The position numbers and the translations under genes are program-made. Positions 29,014-36,766 of a stretch of DNA of 44,168 nucleotides are shown one piece after another. Source of the stretch: Rikenellaceae bacterium (GTDB lineage Bacteria; Bacteroidota; Bacteroidia; Bacteroidales; Rikenellaceae); the NCBI GenBank assembly GCA_020860245.1, contig JAJBUQ010000013.1, positions 1-44,168 of the forward strand. The letters are read 5' to 3'. The notes below the pieces were generated by a model. That model made no database searches and had not been told where the DNA came from. It saw only the letters and a list, made by a program, of their open reading frames with translations. Every line of letters starts with the position of its first letter. Position 1 is the stretch's first letter.

Positions 29014-29043
29014 AAAGAGTTACGATTTACTTCGTAACTCTTT
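29014..29043 (-). terminator. Terminator of the tRNA-Pro gene
   Basis: AAAGAGTTACGA (29014-29025) pairs perfectly with TCGTAACTCTTT (29032-29043). On the minus strand the stem is followed by a T-run, the complement of the A-run at 29009-29016. It lies about 10 bases past the 3' end of the tRNA. Confidence 0.9.
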
Positions 29044-29053
29044 GATTTTCAAG

Positions 29054-29128
29054 TCGGGGTACCAGGATTCGAACCTGGGACCCCCTGCTCCCAAAGCAGG
29101 TGCGCTAACCGGACTGCGCTACACCCCG
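29054..29128 (-). tRNA. tRNA-Pro (anticodon TGG)
   Basis: The minus strand folds into a 75-base cloverleaf. The acceptor stem pairs CGGGGTG with TACCCCG. The anticodon stem CCTGC/GCAGG closes the loop TTTGGGA, giving anticodon TGG. The T arm contains GGTTCGAATCC. The discriminator base is A, and CCA is not encoded. Confidence 0.96.
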
Positions 29129-29217
29129 TTCTCTTATAAGACGGCACAAAAGTAATGATTATTTTTTAAGCCGCAAATAAATTGATATAAAATAAATTTT
29201 ATTTAATCGGATTGTAA

Positions 29218-29248
29218 TTTGTTTGGTTTTTAAAAAATTTTATTTTTG
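29218..29248 (+). promoter_or_regulatory. Bacteroidota-type promoter of the GH51 gene
   Basis: TTTG (29218-29221) and TATTTTTG (29241-29248) are separated by 19 bases, a perfect match to TTTG-N19-21-TAnnTTTG. The expected start of transcription, about 29255, leaves a leader of roughly 20 bases before the ATG at 29277 and rules out the in-frame ATG at 29223 as start. Confidence 0.8.
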
Positions 29249-29276
29249 TAAGAACTACGAACTTAAAAATCTAAAA

Positions 29277-31874
29277 ATGAAAAATTTCTTATGGTACGTG
29301 CTGATCGTAATATCCGTTCCGATTCCGGCAAAGGCTGTTACGGTTCCCTATAACAGCAACAAACCCGATTCTGCCTATATTTTTTCATACGCTTCGGAGA
29401 ATAACAAAGGTAAGAACGGACTTCATTTTGCGTGGAGTACAGATGAGAAATATTGGTTTCCGATAGGACCGGAGCACAGTTATATTAAAAGCGATTACGG
29501 TAACTGGGGAGACCAGAAGAGAATGCTCGAACCGTTTTTATTTCAAGATGAAGATGGAATGTGGCACTGTCTGTGGACGCTTAACGAACGTGACGGAGTG
29601 CTGGCCCATGCGGCCTCGCGAGACCTTATCGTTTGGGGAAGACAGTCCTATCCGGAAGTGATTTTATCGGGAAGCTGTAGGAATATTACGGTAGAATATG
29701 ACCGTAATTCGAAAAAATATAACATATATTTCTCCAGTGAATCCGATGGAGGACATGAATATTATGTTGTGGAAACATCCGATTTTAAAAATTATTCGGA
29801 GGCGGAGAAAACGGATAGAAGAAATTCCCGTGATATTGTGCTAATATCTGGTAAAAAAGAAAACGGTATAATAACTAAAGTACCATGGTGCGTAATAGAT
29901 GCTATAATAAAAGGGGAGCAGCTTGCAGCATATAGAAGTCTTCAGAATGCGGAGACTGCCGAGTCTTTCGCCGCGAAATATTCCGATCTTAAAGAAATCT
30001 CAGCGAAGATAATTGTAGATCCGAACGACACTAAAGAGATAAGCGATATGCTTATCGGTATATTCTTCGAGGATATAAGTTATGCAGCCGACGGCGGGTT
30101 ATATGCCGAACTCATACAAAATAGAGGATTCGAGTATACCGTCGCGGATAAAAAAGGAAGAGATCAGTCGTGGAACAGCAAAAAAGCGTGGAGGTTTACC
30201 GGTCGCGAGGAAGATTTTATTATCGATACTGTGTCGCCGGTGCATATCAATAACATACATTATGCAGTTCTAAATATAAGAGAACAGGGACCTGCGCTTA
30301 TAAACGAAGGCTTCTCAGGGATTCCGCTCGTTAAGGGGGAGAAATACGATTTTTCTGTTTTTGCTAAATCTCCGGATGGCGGCAAAGGGCGGATTATCGT
30401 AAGGCTTACCGGTAATGACGGAAAAATATACGCGCAGACGGAGATAAAGAGTATAGGTAAAGATTGGAAGAATTATCAGGCCGTACTTACGGCTAATGAA
30501 ACTATCCCCGACGCCCAATTGGAAATAATTCCCCAGACCATCGGAAAAACCGCTTTGGACATGGTGTCGCTGTTCCCTCAAAAAACATTTAAAAACAGGA
30601 AGAACGGACTGCGTAAGGATCTTGCGGAGGTAATAGCCGATCTTAACCCAAGATTTGTACGGTTCCTCGGAGGATGTGTGACACACGGTGACGGATTGGA
30701 CAATATTTACAGATGGAAGAATACGGTAGGCCCCCTCGAATCGCGTGTTCCTCAGCGTAATATCTGGAATTATAACCAGAGTTACGGACTCGGATTCTAC
30801 GAATATTTCCTATTCTGCGAAGATATAGGCGCTGAACCTGTCCCGGTGCTTGCCGCAGGGGTGCCCTGCCAGAACTCTTCGACCGGAGGGGCAGGACAGC
30901 AGGGCGGAATTCCGATGTGCGATATGGACGCGTATATTCAGGAAATTCTCGATCTTATAGAGTACGCGAACGGAGACAAAAATACCGTTTGGGGTAAAGT
31001 CAGGGCGGAGGCCGGACATCCGGAACCGTTCAATCTTAAGTATTTGGGTATAGGCAACGAGGATTTGATCACTGACATTTTTGAAGAACGGTTTGAAATG
31101 ATATTTAATGCGGTAAAGGAAAAATATCCGGATATTGTTGTCATCGGAACAGCAGGACCTTTCTCCGAAGGAGCTGACTACGAGGAAGGATGGGATATTG
31201 CCCGCAGACTCAGCATACCGGTTATGGATGAACATTACTACCAGTCTCCAGGATGGTTCGTGAACAATCAGGATTTTTACGACAAATACGACCGGAGCGG
31301 AGCCAAAGTATATCTCGGAGAATATGCCGCACATCTTCCGAGCAGGCACAATAATATAGAGACAGCTCTTACGGAGGCGTTGTTTCTCACCTCGCTGGAA
31401 CGCAACGGAGATATAGTCTATATGACATCTTATGCGCCTCTTCTGGCAAAAGAGGGATTCACCAACTGGAATCCGGACTTGATTTATTTCAATAATACGG
31501 AGGTGAAGCCTACCGTGGGCTATTATACACAGCAGATGTACGGACAAAACGGAGGACGGAAATACATAACAAGCTCCGTCCAGCTGTCGAATACGATTCC
31601 CGATGTGAGTAAGCGATTCGGAGTCTCTGTTGTAAAGAATACCGAAAATAATGAATTGATAATTAAGATTATAAATCTTCTGCATGTTCCCGTAAGCGTC
31701 CAACTGCCGCTGGAGGGATATTCCTTCTCGAACAACGATGTAATTAAAACCGTTCTCTCTGGCCGCCCTGCTGACAGAAGAGCTGAACCGGTACAGACAA
31801 CGGGCCCGATATTGGATACCCGAAGTATGGAAATTCCTGCTTACTCGTTTACAGTTTTAAAATATAGATTATAA
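29277..31874 (+). CDS. GH51 alpha-L-arabinofuranosidase with N-terminal GH43-like propeller region
   Basis: This 865-residue secreted protein has a signal peptide (MKNFLWYVLIVISVPIPAKA). Residues about 30-210 resemble GH43-type beta-propeller blades (GLHFAWSTDEKYWFPIGPEH, then EDGMWHCLWTLNERDG). From about 235 follows a GH51 enzyme: a jelly-roll (IGIFFEDISYAADGG), a CBM-like insert and a TIM barrel with acid/base Glu595 in GIGNEDLI and nucleophile Glu682 in YLGEYAAH, then a C-terminal beta domain. It should release terminal arabinofuranose from arabinan or arabinoxylan. The N-terminal region is too short for a complete five-bladed GH43 enzyme and may be a binding module. The gene is monocistronic, with its own promoter and terminator. 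Confidence 0.88.
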   Translation: MKNFLWYVLIVISVPIPAKAVTVPYNSNKPDSAYIFSYASENNKGKNGLHFAWSTDEKYWFPIGPEHSYIKSDYGNWGDQKRMLEPFLFQDEDGMWHCLWTLNERDGVLAHAASRDLIVWGRQSYPEVILSGSCRNITVEYDRNSKKYNIYFSSESDGGHEYYVVETSDFKNYSEAEKTDRRNSRDIVLISGKKENGIITKVPWCVIDAIIKGEQLAAYRSLQNAETAESFAAKYSDLKEISAKIIVDPNDTKEISDMLIGIFFEDISYAADGGLYAELIQNRGFEYTVADKKGRDQSWNSKKAWRFTGREEDFIIDTVSPVHINNIHYAVLNIREQGPALINEGFSGIPLVKGEKYDFSVFAKSPDGGKGRIIVRLTGNDGKIYAQTEIKSIGKDWKNYQAVLTANETIPDAQLEIIPQTIGKTALDMVSLFPQKTFKNRKNGLRKDLAEVIADLNPRFVRFLGGCVTHGDGLDNIYRWKNTVGPLESRVPQRNIWNYNQSYGLGFYEYFLFCEDIGAEPVPVLAAGVPCQNSSTGGAGQQGGIPMCDMDAYIQEILDLIEYANGDKNTVWGKVRAEAGHPEPFNLKYLGIGNEDLITDIFEERFEMIFNAVKEKYPDIVVIGTAGPFSEGADYEEGWDIARRLSIPVMDEHYYQSPGWFVNNQDFYDKYDRSGAKVYLGEYAAHLPSRHNNIETALTEALFLTSLERNGDIVYMTSYAPLLAKEGFTNWNPDLIYFNNTEVKPTVGYYTQQMYGQNGGRKYITSSVQLSNTIPDVSKRFGVSVVKNTENNELIIKIINLLHVPVSVQLPLEGYSFSNNDVIKTVLSGRPADRRAEPVQTTGPILDTRSMEIPAYSFTVLKYRL

Positions 31875-31889
31875 TCAGTTCATTAATAA

Positions 31890-31921
31890 ACAATCCCGGA
31901 ATATCCCGGGATTGTCTGTTT
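31890..31921 (+). terminator. Terminator downstream of GH51
   Basis: ACAATCCCGG (31890-31899) pairs with CCGGGATTGT (31906-31915) around a 6-base loop, followed by CTGTTTTAT. It stands 16 bases after the GH51 stop and just before the convergent minus-strand gene, so it may serve both. Confidence 0.85.
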
Positions 31922-31935
31922 TATAAGTTTAGTTA

Positions 31936-32451
31936 TTAATAGAAGTCATCCTCGAATACATCGTCTCCGTCGAATTCGTCGAAGTCCTCCATAACTTCTT
32001 CGAATATGGATTTATTCTCTACTGACAGTTCCGGATCGAACTGATGCGGTGGTTCCCCGTTCGCGAGCACGAGCCTTGGATAAGTGAAGTCGGAATTCTC
32101 TTTGTCCGCCCCGATAAGCTCGATATACATGGCCCTATCCATAAAAGGATCGAAAACATAAAGCAATCTGTCGTTATTGTTGTGAAGCAGCTGCCCGATA
32201 ACGGTCGTAGCCATAGGTTTGGGGGCGTATTCCCCATCTTCGACCCCCATATCAATCAGTGTGTATTCCTTTACTTTTTCCCAGTTCCTGTTCGAGAGAA
32301 AAAAAGATGACATGCTCTCTTTGTCATAAGCGAGATCGTCTGTAATGAAAAAATGCAGAGCGTCCAGTCTTATATCGTACGGAACTTCGTAATCTCTCAG
32401 GAAATTCTCGTCTTCGTTGCTAAGCATTCTCAGCTTGAAAATCATCGACAT
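31936..32451 (-). CDS. Plasmid pRiA4b ORF-3-like (IS1096 passenger TnpR-like) family protein
   Basis: The protein of about 171 residues opens MSMIFKLRMLSNEDENFLRDYE, then has LDALHFFITDDLAYD and SFFLSNRNWEK, typical of the pRiA4b ORF-3 family. The C-terminus is very acidic (DFDEFDGDDVFEDDFY). The family name comes from a plasmid gene; its function is unknown, and no transposon features are nearby. I chose the start at 32451 because TATATTTG, a -7 box on the minus strand (32479-32486), would start transcription near 32471, after the longer in-frame ATG at 32481. An ATG at 32445 is also possible. Confidence 0.75.
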   Translation of the reverse strand: MSMIFKLRMLSNEDENFLRDYEVPYDIRLDALHFFITDDLAYDKESMSSFFLSNRNWEKVKEYTLIDMGVEDGEYAPKPMATTVIGQLLHNNNDRLLYVFDPFMDRAMYIELIGADKENSDFTYPRLVLANGEPPHQFDPELSVENKSIFEEVMEDFDEFDGDDVFEDDFY

Positions 32452-32478
32452 AGTCAGAAAAGAATAAATTTTGCACTT

Positions 32479-32486
32479 CAAATATA
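32479..32486 (-). promoter_or_regulatory. Putative -7 element for the pRiA4b ORF-3-like gene
   Basis: Read on the minus strand, this is TATATTTG, a perfect match to TAnnTTTG, about 28 bases before the chosen start codon. No clear TTTG -33 box is seen. Confidence 0.5.
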
Positions 32487-32527
32487 TGGAAAAATAATAT
32501 CTTTAAAATCTCAATTATTATAAAGTT

Positions 32528-33964
32528 ATGGAAAAAGTAAAGAATTTGGAGCCAAATGCCGTGTGGAGGTACTTTGACGAGATAACATCCGTGCCGAGGC
32601 CTTCCAAGCACGAGGAAAAAATAATAGAATATCTTAAAAAATTCGCAGCGGAGAATCATCTGGAATACAAAACTGACGGTACAGGTAATATTGTTATTAT
32701 ACGTCCTCCGTCCGCAGGGTGGGAAGATAAGCCGGGAGTGATCCTTCAAAGTCATGTGGACATGGTGTGCGAGAAAAATGAAAATGTGAATTTCGATTTT
32801 TTTACACAGGGAATAAAAGCTTATGTGGATGGGGATTGGGTGCGAGCCGAAGGAACTACTTTAGGTGCGGATTGCGGAATAGGAATGGCTGCTGCGATGG
32901 CATCTCTTGTATCGGATATAAAATGCGGACGTATCGAAGCGCTGTTTACCGTGGATGAGGAGACCGGTTTGTCCGGAGCGTTCGGACTCGGAACCGGTAT
33001 GATAACAGGTAAATATCTGATAAATCTTGATTCTGAGGATGAGGGTGAAGTGTTTATTGGCTGCGCAGGGGGAATAGATACGATTGCGGAACTTCGGTAT
33101 AAAACGGAACCCGTTCCAGAAAATTATAAGGGTTACAGAGTATCCATAACAGGGTTGTCCGGAGGGCATTCCGGCAACGACATAAATAGAGGATTGGGTA
33201 ATTCGGTAAAGATCGTAAATAGATTCTTATGGAATGCTGCAGAGAAATTCGGTGCGAGGGTATCGGTGTTTAACGGAGGCAGCCTGCGTAATGCCATCCC
33301 CCGCGAGGCATATGCGGACTTTGTTGTGGATCATGTGGACCTGCAATCATATTTCGAACAATTTAGATGCGAAATTTTGTCGGAATACGAAAATATAGAA
33401 ATTAATATAGTTCTCGAACTGTCCGATACGGAAGTAAAAACGGTTATGGATGGAGAATCTCAGAAAAAATTGTTGAATTCCCTCTACGCGGTAGCCAACG
33501 GTGTTCTGAAGATGAGTCCATATATAAACGGTTTAGTCGATACTTCAACTAATCTCGCGTCTGTTAAATTTACAGACGGCGGATTAATCGAAATCGTAAC
33601 CAGCCAGAGAAGTGCGTCGGAGAGTTCGAAATATGATGCTATGGCGCAGGTCGAGTCGGCATTCCGGTTGGCAGATGGAAACGTGATCCATTCTGACGGT
33701 TATCCCGGATGGACTCCGAATCCGTCATCGGAGTTATTGAATATATTGAAAAGAACTTATTGCGATATGTTCGGAACCGAGCCGGAAGTAAAAGCTGTGC
33801 ATGCAGGACTGGAGTGCGGATTGTTTCTCAAAAAATTTCCTCACCTCGATATGGTATCCATAGGTCCGACAATGACCGGAGTACATTCTCCGGACGAGAA
33901 ACTGAATATTCCGTCGGTGGCTAAATTCTGGGAATTTCTAAAAGCGATTTTGGAAAACATTTAG
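32528..33964 (+). CDS. pepD: Aminoacyl-histidine dipeptidase (peptidase M20C)
   Basis: This 478-residue cytoplasmic metallopeptidase has a full set of M20C residues: His76 and Asp78 in LQSHVDMV, Asp115 in GADCGIG, Glu144-Glu145 in VDEETGLSGA, and the LDSEDEGE segment. A dimerisation/lid domain lies in the middle (GGHSGNDINRGLGN), and a late GLECGLF plus SIGPTMTGVHSPDE closes the active site. The length is usual for PepD, which cleaves Xaa-His and other dipeptides. It is divergent from the pRiA4b ORF-3-like gene. The frame is intact. Confidence 0.93.
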   Translation: MEKVKNLEPNAVWRYFDEITSVPRPSKHEEKIIEYLKKFAAENHLEYKTDGTGNIVIIRPPSAGWEDKPGVILQSHVDMVCEKNENVNFDFFTQGIKAYVDGDWVRAEGTTLGADCGIGMAAAMASLVSDIKCGRIEALFTVDEETGLSGAFGLGTGMITGKYLINLDSEDEGEVFIGCAGGIDTIAELRYKTEPVPENYKGYRVSITGLSGGHSGNDINRGLGNSVKIVNRFLWNAAEKFGARVSVFNGGSLRNAIPREAYADFVVDHVDLQSYFEQFRCEILSEYENIEINIVLELSDTEVKTVMDGESQKKLLNSLYAVANGVLKMSPYINGLVDTSTNLASVKFTDGGLIEIVTSQRSASESSKYDAMAQVESAFRLADGNVIHSDGYPGWTPNPSSELLNILKRTYCDMFGTEPEVKAVHAGLECGLFLKKFPHLDMVSIGPTMTGVHSPDEKLNIPSVAKFWEFLKAILENI

Positions 33965-34024
33965 TTACTTGCGAATAATATTAATAAAATATTAATATTT
34001 GGTTATAAAATCCGATAAAAATAT

Positions 34025-34055
34025 TTTACATTGTATTTTAAAAAGGTTATTTTTG
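34025..34055 (+). promoter_or_regulatory. Putative promoter of the HU gene
   Basis: TATTTTTG (34048-34055) is a perfect TAnnTTTG -7 box, with TTTA (one base off TTTG) at 34025-34028 and a 19-base spacer. It gives a leader of about 30-35 bases before the HU start codon at 34096. Confidence 0.65.
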
Positions 34056-34095
34056 TATGACGGATTAACTATTATGTATAATAACTTATTGGATT

Positions 34096-34374
34096 ATGAA
34101 TAAATCTCACATTGTTGAGGCATTGGCGAAGGATGCTAAACTTACGAGAACGCAGTCGAAGAAAATCGTCGAATCACTGATGAAAATTACGACAAAAGCC
34201 CTAAAAGAAGGGGAGAATGTAGCACTTACCGGATTGGGCACACTGTATGTTGCGGAGAGAAAAGAAAAAAAAGGGCGTAACCCGAAAACCGGCGAACCTT
34301 TGAAAATAAAAGCGAAAAAAATCGTTAAATTTCGTCCGGGAAGAAATTTAGGGGGCAACAGAGGAACTTTGTAG
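34096..34374 (+). CDS. HU/IHF-family DNA-binding protein
   Basis: The 92-residue protein has the HU fold: helices KSHIVEALAKDAKLTRTQSK and VESLMKITTKALKEGE, then the beta-ribbon with GLGTLYVAERKEKKGRNPKT and KIVKFRPGR. The arm reads GRNPKTGEP, with the Asn-Pro DNA-kinking pair. It binds DNA as a dimer and organises the nucleoid. It ends with a short extra GGNRGTL tail. It has its own promoter and is followed by another. Confidence 0.93.
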   Translation: MNKSHIVEALAKDAKLTRTQSKKIVESLMKITTKALKEGENVALTGLGTLYVAERKEKKGRNPKTGEPLKIKAKKIVKFRPGRNLGGNRGTL

Positions 34375-34380
34375 CCCGGA

Positions 34381-34412
34381 TTTGAAATTAAAGGAGGAGA
34401 GCGTTATATTTG
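34381..34412 (+). promoter_or_regulatory. Perfect Bacteroidota promoter of the adenosine kinase gene
   Basis: TTTG (34381-34384), a 20-base spacer and TATATTTG (34405-34412) match the consensus exactly. The predicted transcription start near 34419 decides for the ATG at 34436 over the in-frame ATG at 34382. Confidence 0.85.
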
Positions 34413-34435
34413 CACTCTCCTTTTTATTTATTGAT

Positions 34436-35428
34436 ATGGGAAATAAAATTATAGGGCTCGGAAATGCCCTTGTGGATGTTCTTATCGGATTAGAGACCGA
34501 TGAACCCCTATATGAACTGGGTTTTAACAGAGGATCTATGAACCTTGTCGGAAGAGATAAACACGAAGAGATATCCGTATTGACTGAAGGATTGGAATAC
34601 AGCTACGTATCCGGAGGTTCCGCGGCAAATACTATTCGCGGACTTGCGTCGTTGGGCGTCGATACCGGTTATATAGGAAAAATCGGACAGGATAATGTCG
34701 GAATGCACATTGAAAATGAATTAACGGAGTATGGCGTGGAGGTTCGTCTGCGAAAAAGCGATTCGCCAACCGGACAGTGCATGGTCCTTATAAGCCCCGA
34801 CGGAGAAAGAACTATGGCGACTTTTTTGGGTGCTGCCGTGGAAATGGATAGCTGCGACATCACTGATTGTCTATTTGACGGATTCGATATTCTACATATA
34901 GAAGGGTATCTTATACAGAATAAAGAACTCATTATTGAATCGGTTAAAAAGGCGAAAGAATGCGGGTTGAAAATATCTATGGATATGGCAAGCTATAATA
35001 TTGTCGTGGATAACAAAGAATTTATAAACGATCTTATAGTAAACTATGTGGATATAGTGTTTGCGAATGAAGATGAGGCCATTGCGTTTACCGGAATGGA
35101 GCCGGAAAAATCGCTTGAGCTGATTGCGTCGATCTGTGAAATCGCTATCGTTAAACTCGGTAGGGAAGGTGCTATGATAAGAAGCGGAGAAAGGATTATA
35201 AAAGTTCCCGCTGCCGATCCTGATGCGGATGTAATCGATACCACTGGGGCCGGAGATCTCTTCGCAACCGGATTTTTGTTCGGTCTTACACGGAAATACG
35301 ATCTCGAAACCTGCGGAATAATAGGTTCCCTTATTGCCGGTAAAGTTATAGGCAATGTAGGTCCGCGTATCAATTCCGAACAATGGATCGAGTTAAAAGA
35401 AGTCTTGTCCGTCAATAATCTTCTATAA
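34436..35428 (+). CDS. PfkB-family carbohydrate/nucleoside kinase, probable adenosine kinase
   Basis: The protein of about 330 residues starts MGNKIIGLGNALVDVLIGLE and has the ribokinase fold: the Gly-rich SGGSAANTIRGLASLG early motif, an NEDEA segment, and the C-terminal signature DTTGAGDLFATGFLFG with catalytic Asp274. Proteins of this shape in Bacteroidales are usually annotated as adenosine kinase. It phosphorylates a sugar or nucleoside with ATP; the substrate is not certain. The start is fixed by the promoter just upstream. The RNase HI gene begins 8 bases later. Confidence 0.87.
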   Translation: MGNKIIGLGNALVDVLIGLETDEPLYELGFNRGSMNLVGRDKHEEISVLTEGLEYSYVSGGSAANTIRGLASLGVDTGYIGKIGQDNVGMHIENELTEYGVEVRLRKSDSPTGQCMVLISPDGERTMATFLGAAVEMDSCDITDCLFDGFDILHIEGYLIQNKELIIESVKKAKECGLKISMDMASYNIVVDNKEFINDLIVNYVDIVFANEDEAIAFTGMEPEKSLELIASICEIAIVKLGREGAMIRSGERIIKVPAADPDADVIDTTGAGDLFATGFLFGLTRKYDLETCGIIGSLIAGKVIGNVGPRINSEQWIELKEVLSVNNLL

Positions 35429-35436
35429 ACGACGGA

Positions 35437-35919
35437 ATGGCTCACGATGTGACGATATATACGGATGGTTCAGCCCTCGGAAACCCCGGCAAAGGGGGAT
35501 ACGGTATAGTCATGGTGTCAGGAAAATACAGGAAAGAGATATCTCAAGGATATATACTCACCACGAATAACCGTATGGAGCTCCTTGCCGTTATCGTTGC
35601 CTTGAAACATCTTAAATATAAAAAATGTAATGTTACCATATATTCCGACTCGAAATATGTGGTCGATTCTGTCTCTAAGGGATGGCTCGCAAATTGGTGC
35701 CGTACCGGTTTCAGGGGGAAAAAAAATTCGGATTTATGGAGACGGTTTATCGAGGTGTCGAAAGATCAGAATGTTGAATTTAAGTGGGTGAAAGGGCATG
35801 CCGATAATCCTGGCAATATCCGCTGCGACCAGCTTGCCGTCGAGGCTGCCAATTCCGACAATCTCCTGGAGGATAAGGGATATAATCCGGAAATTGAAAA
35901 TAATATGAATTTTGAATAG
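35437..35919 (+). CDS. rnhA: Ribonuclease HI
   Basis: This 160-residue enzyme has the four catalytic acids Asp10 (IYTDGSALGNPG), Glu48 (NNRMELLAV), Asp71 (IYSDSKYVVD) and Asp131 (NIRCDQLA), plus the substrate-binding GWLANWCRTGFRGKKNSDLW region and KGHADNPGN. It cuts RNA in RNA-DNA hybrids. It lies 8 bases after the kinase gene and is probably in the same transcript. Confidence 0.94.
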   Translation: MAHDVTIYTDGSALGNPGKGGYGIVMVSGKYRKEISQGYILTTNNRMELLAVIVALKHLKYKKCNVTIYSDSKYVVDSVSKGWLANWCRTGFRGKKNSDLWRRFIEVSKDQNVEFKWVKGHADNPGNIRCDQLAVEAANSDNLLEDKGYNPEIENNMNFE

Positions 35920-35942
35920 GAGCCTTTATTTTGTTATATTTG
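35911..35942 (+). promoter_or_regulatory. Perfect Bacteroidota promoter of rsmE
   Basis: TTTG (35911-35914, overlapping the end of the RNase HI gene), a 20-base spacer and TATATTTG (35935-35942) match the consensus. The rsmE ATG at 35971 lies about 22 bases after the predicted start. Confidence 0.82.
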
Positions 35943-35970
35943 CCCGTCGGAAGAATTAATTGTCCTGAAA

Positions 35971-36672
35971 ATGTATCTTTTCTATACGCCCGAAATAAAT
36001 GGACCCAAATACACTATGACTCCGGAAGAGTCGAGGCACTGCCTGAAAGTACTTCGTTTATCCATAGGGGATACGATACATTTGACCGACGGCAAAGGAA
36101 GAATGTTCGAGTGTCGTATAATTTCGGATGACAGTTGCTGCGAAGTGGAAGTGGTGAATGTGACCGAAAATTACGATAATCGGACTTACGCTCTGACTAT
36201 GGCAGTTGCTCCGACCAAGATAAACGATCGGTACGAGTGGTTTCTAGAAAAATCCACTGAAATAGGTATCGACGCCATAATACCTGTTCTTTGCTCAAAT
36301 TCGGAGAGGCGTACGATAAAAAGGGAACGGTATGAAAAAATAATTACTTCTGCCGTAAAACAATCTATAAAAGCAGTACATCCTGTGGTGAAAGAACTTA
36401 CTTTGTTCAAAGATCTTATCGGCATACCGTTCGAAGGCGATAAATTCATAGCTCATTGCAGGGAGAGTGCGGATAAAAAATTATTTAAAGATGTGGTAAA
36501 TCCAAGAAGGAATGTCTTAATTTTAGTGGGTCCTGAAGGGGATTTTACAGAAGAAGAGGTGGCGCTTGCCGCGGCTAACGGCTTTAAAGAAATATCACTT
36601 GGAACAACAAGGTTGAGGGTGGAAACCGCAGCATTGGTTGCATGTCATACGGTAGCTTATGTCAATCAATAA
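35971..36672 (+). CDS. rsmE: 16S rRNA (uracil-1498-N3)-methyltransferase
   Basis: The 233-residue SPOUT methyltransferase has an N-terminal PUA-like domain (MTPEESRHCLKVLRLSIGDT). The C-terminal knotted SAM-binding domain carries LILVGPEGDFTEEE and ISLGTTRLRVETAALVA, the RsmE signature. The middle motif DRYEWFLEKSTEIGIDAIIPV is also typical. It methylates U1498 of 16S rRNA. It precedes the Ehr cluster by about 22 bases, so read-through into that cluster is likely. Confidence 0.94.
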   Translation: MYLFYTPEINGPKYTMTPEESRHCLKVLRLSIGDTIHLTDGKGRMFECRIISDDSCCEVEVVNVTENYDNRTYALTMAVAPTKINDRYEWFLEKSTEIGIDAIIPVLCSNSERRTIKRERYEKIITSAVKQSIKAVHPVVKELTLFKDLIGIPFEGDKFIAHCRESADKKLFKDVVNPRRNVLILVGPEGDFTEEEVALAAANGFKEISLGTTRLRVETAALVACHTVAYVNQ

Positions 36673-36694
36673 TATATTCTAATAGTACGGAAGA

Positions 36695-36766
36695 ATGCTG
36701 TTACCTGCAATGCTTGCGTTAGCTTCACCGATTGTTTTTTTCGTTCCGTCGCGATGGAAGTACTGA
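36695..36766 (+). other. Frameshifted N-terminal piece of the HyfB-like gene
   Basis: An ATG at 36695 opens a short frame reading MLLPAMLALASPIVFFVPSR, then WKY and a stop at 36764-36766. This is a good first membrane helix for a HyfB/NuoN-type subunit. The main HyfB frame starts in another phase at 36754 with a second helix. One missing base between about 36734 (a run of seven T) and 36762 would join them. It is either a real or artefactual frameshift, or chance. Confidence 0.5.

Noticed and set aside
28880-29155. A 91-residue open frame overlapping the tRNA region
   Set aside because: It reads through the antisense of tRNA-Pro and its terminator; the typical QDSNLGPPAPKAGALTGLRY peptide is a known artefact of translated tRNA genes.
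31936-32451. A transposon or integrated plasmid, suggested by the pRiA4b ORF-3 / IS1096 passenger family name
   Set aside because: No transposase, terminal repeats or target duplication is visible nearby; the family is widespread as a chromosomal gene in Bacteroidota.
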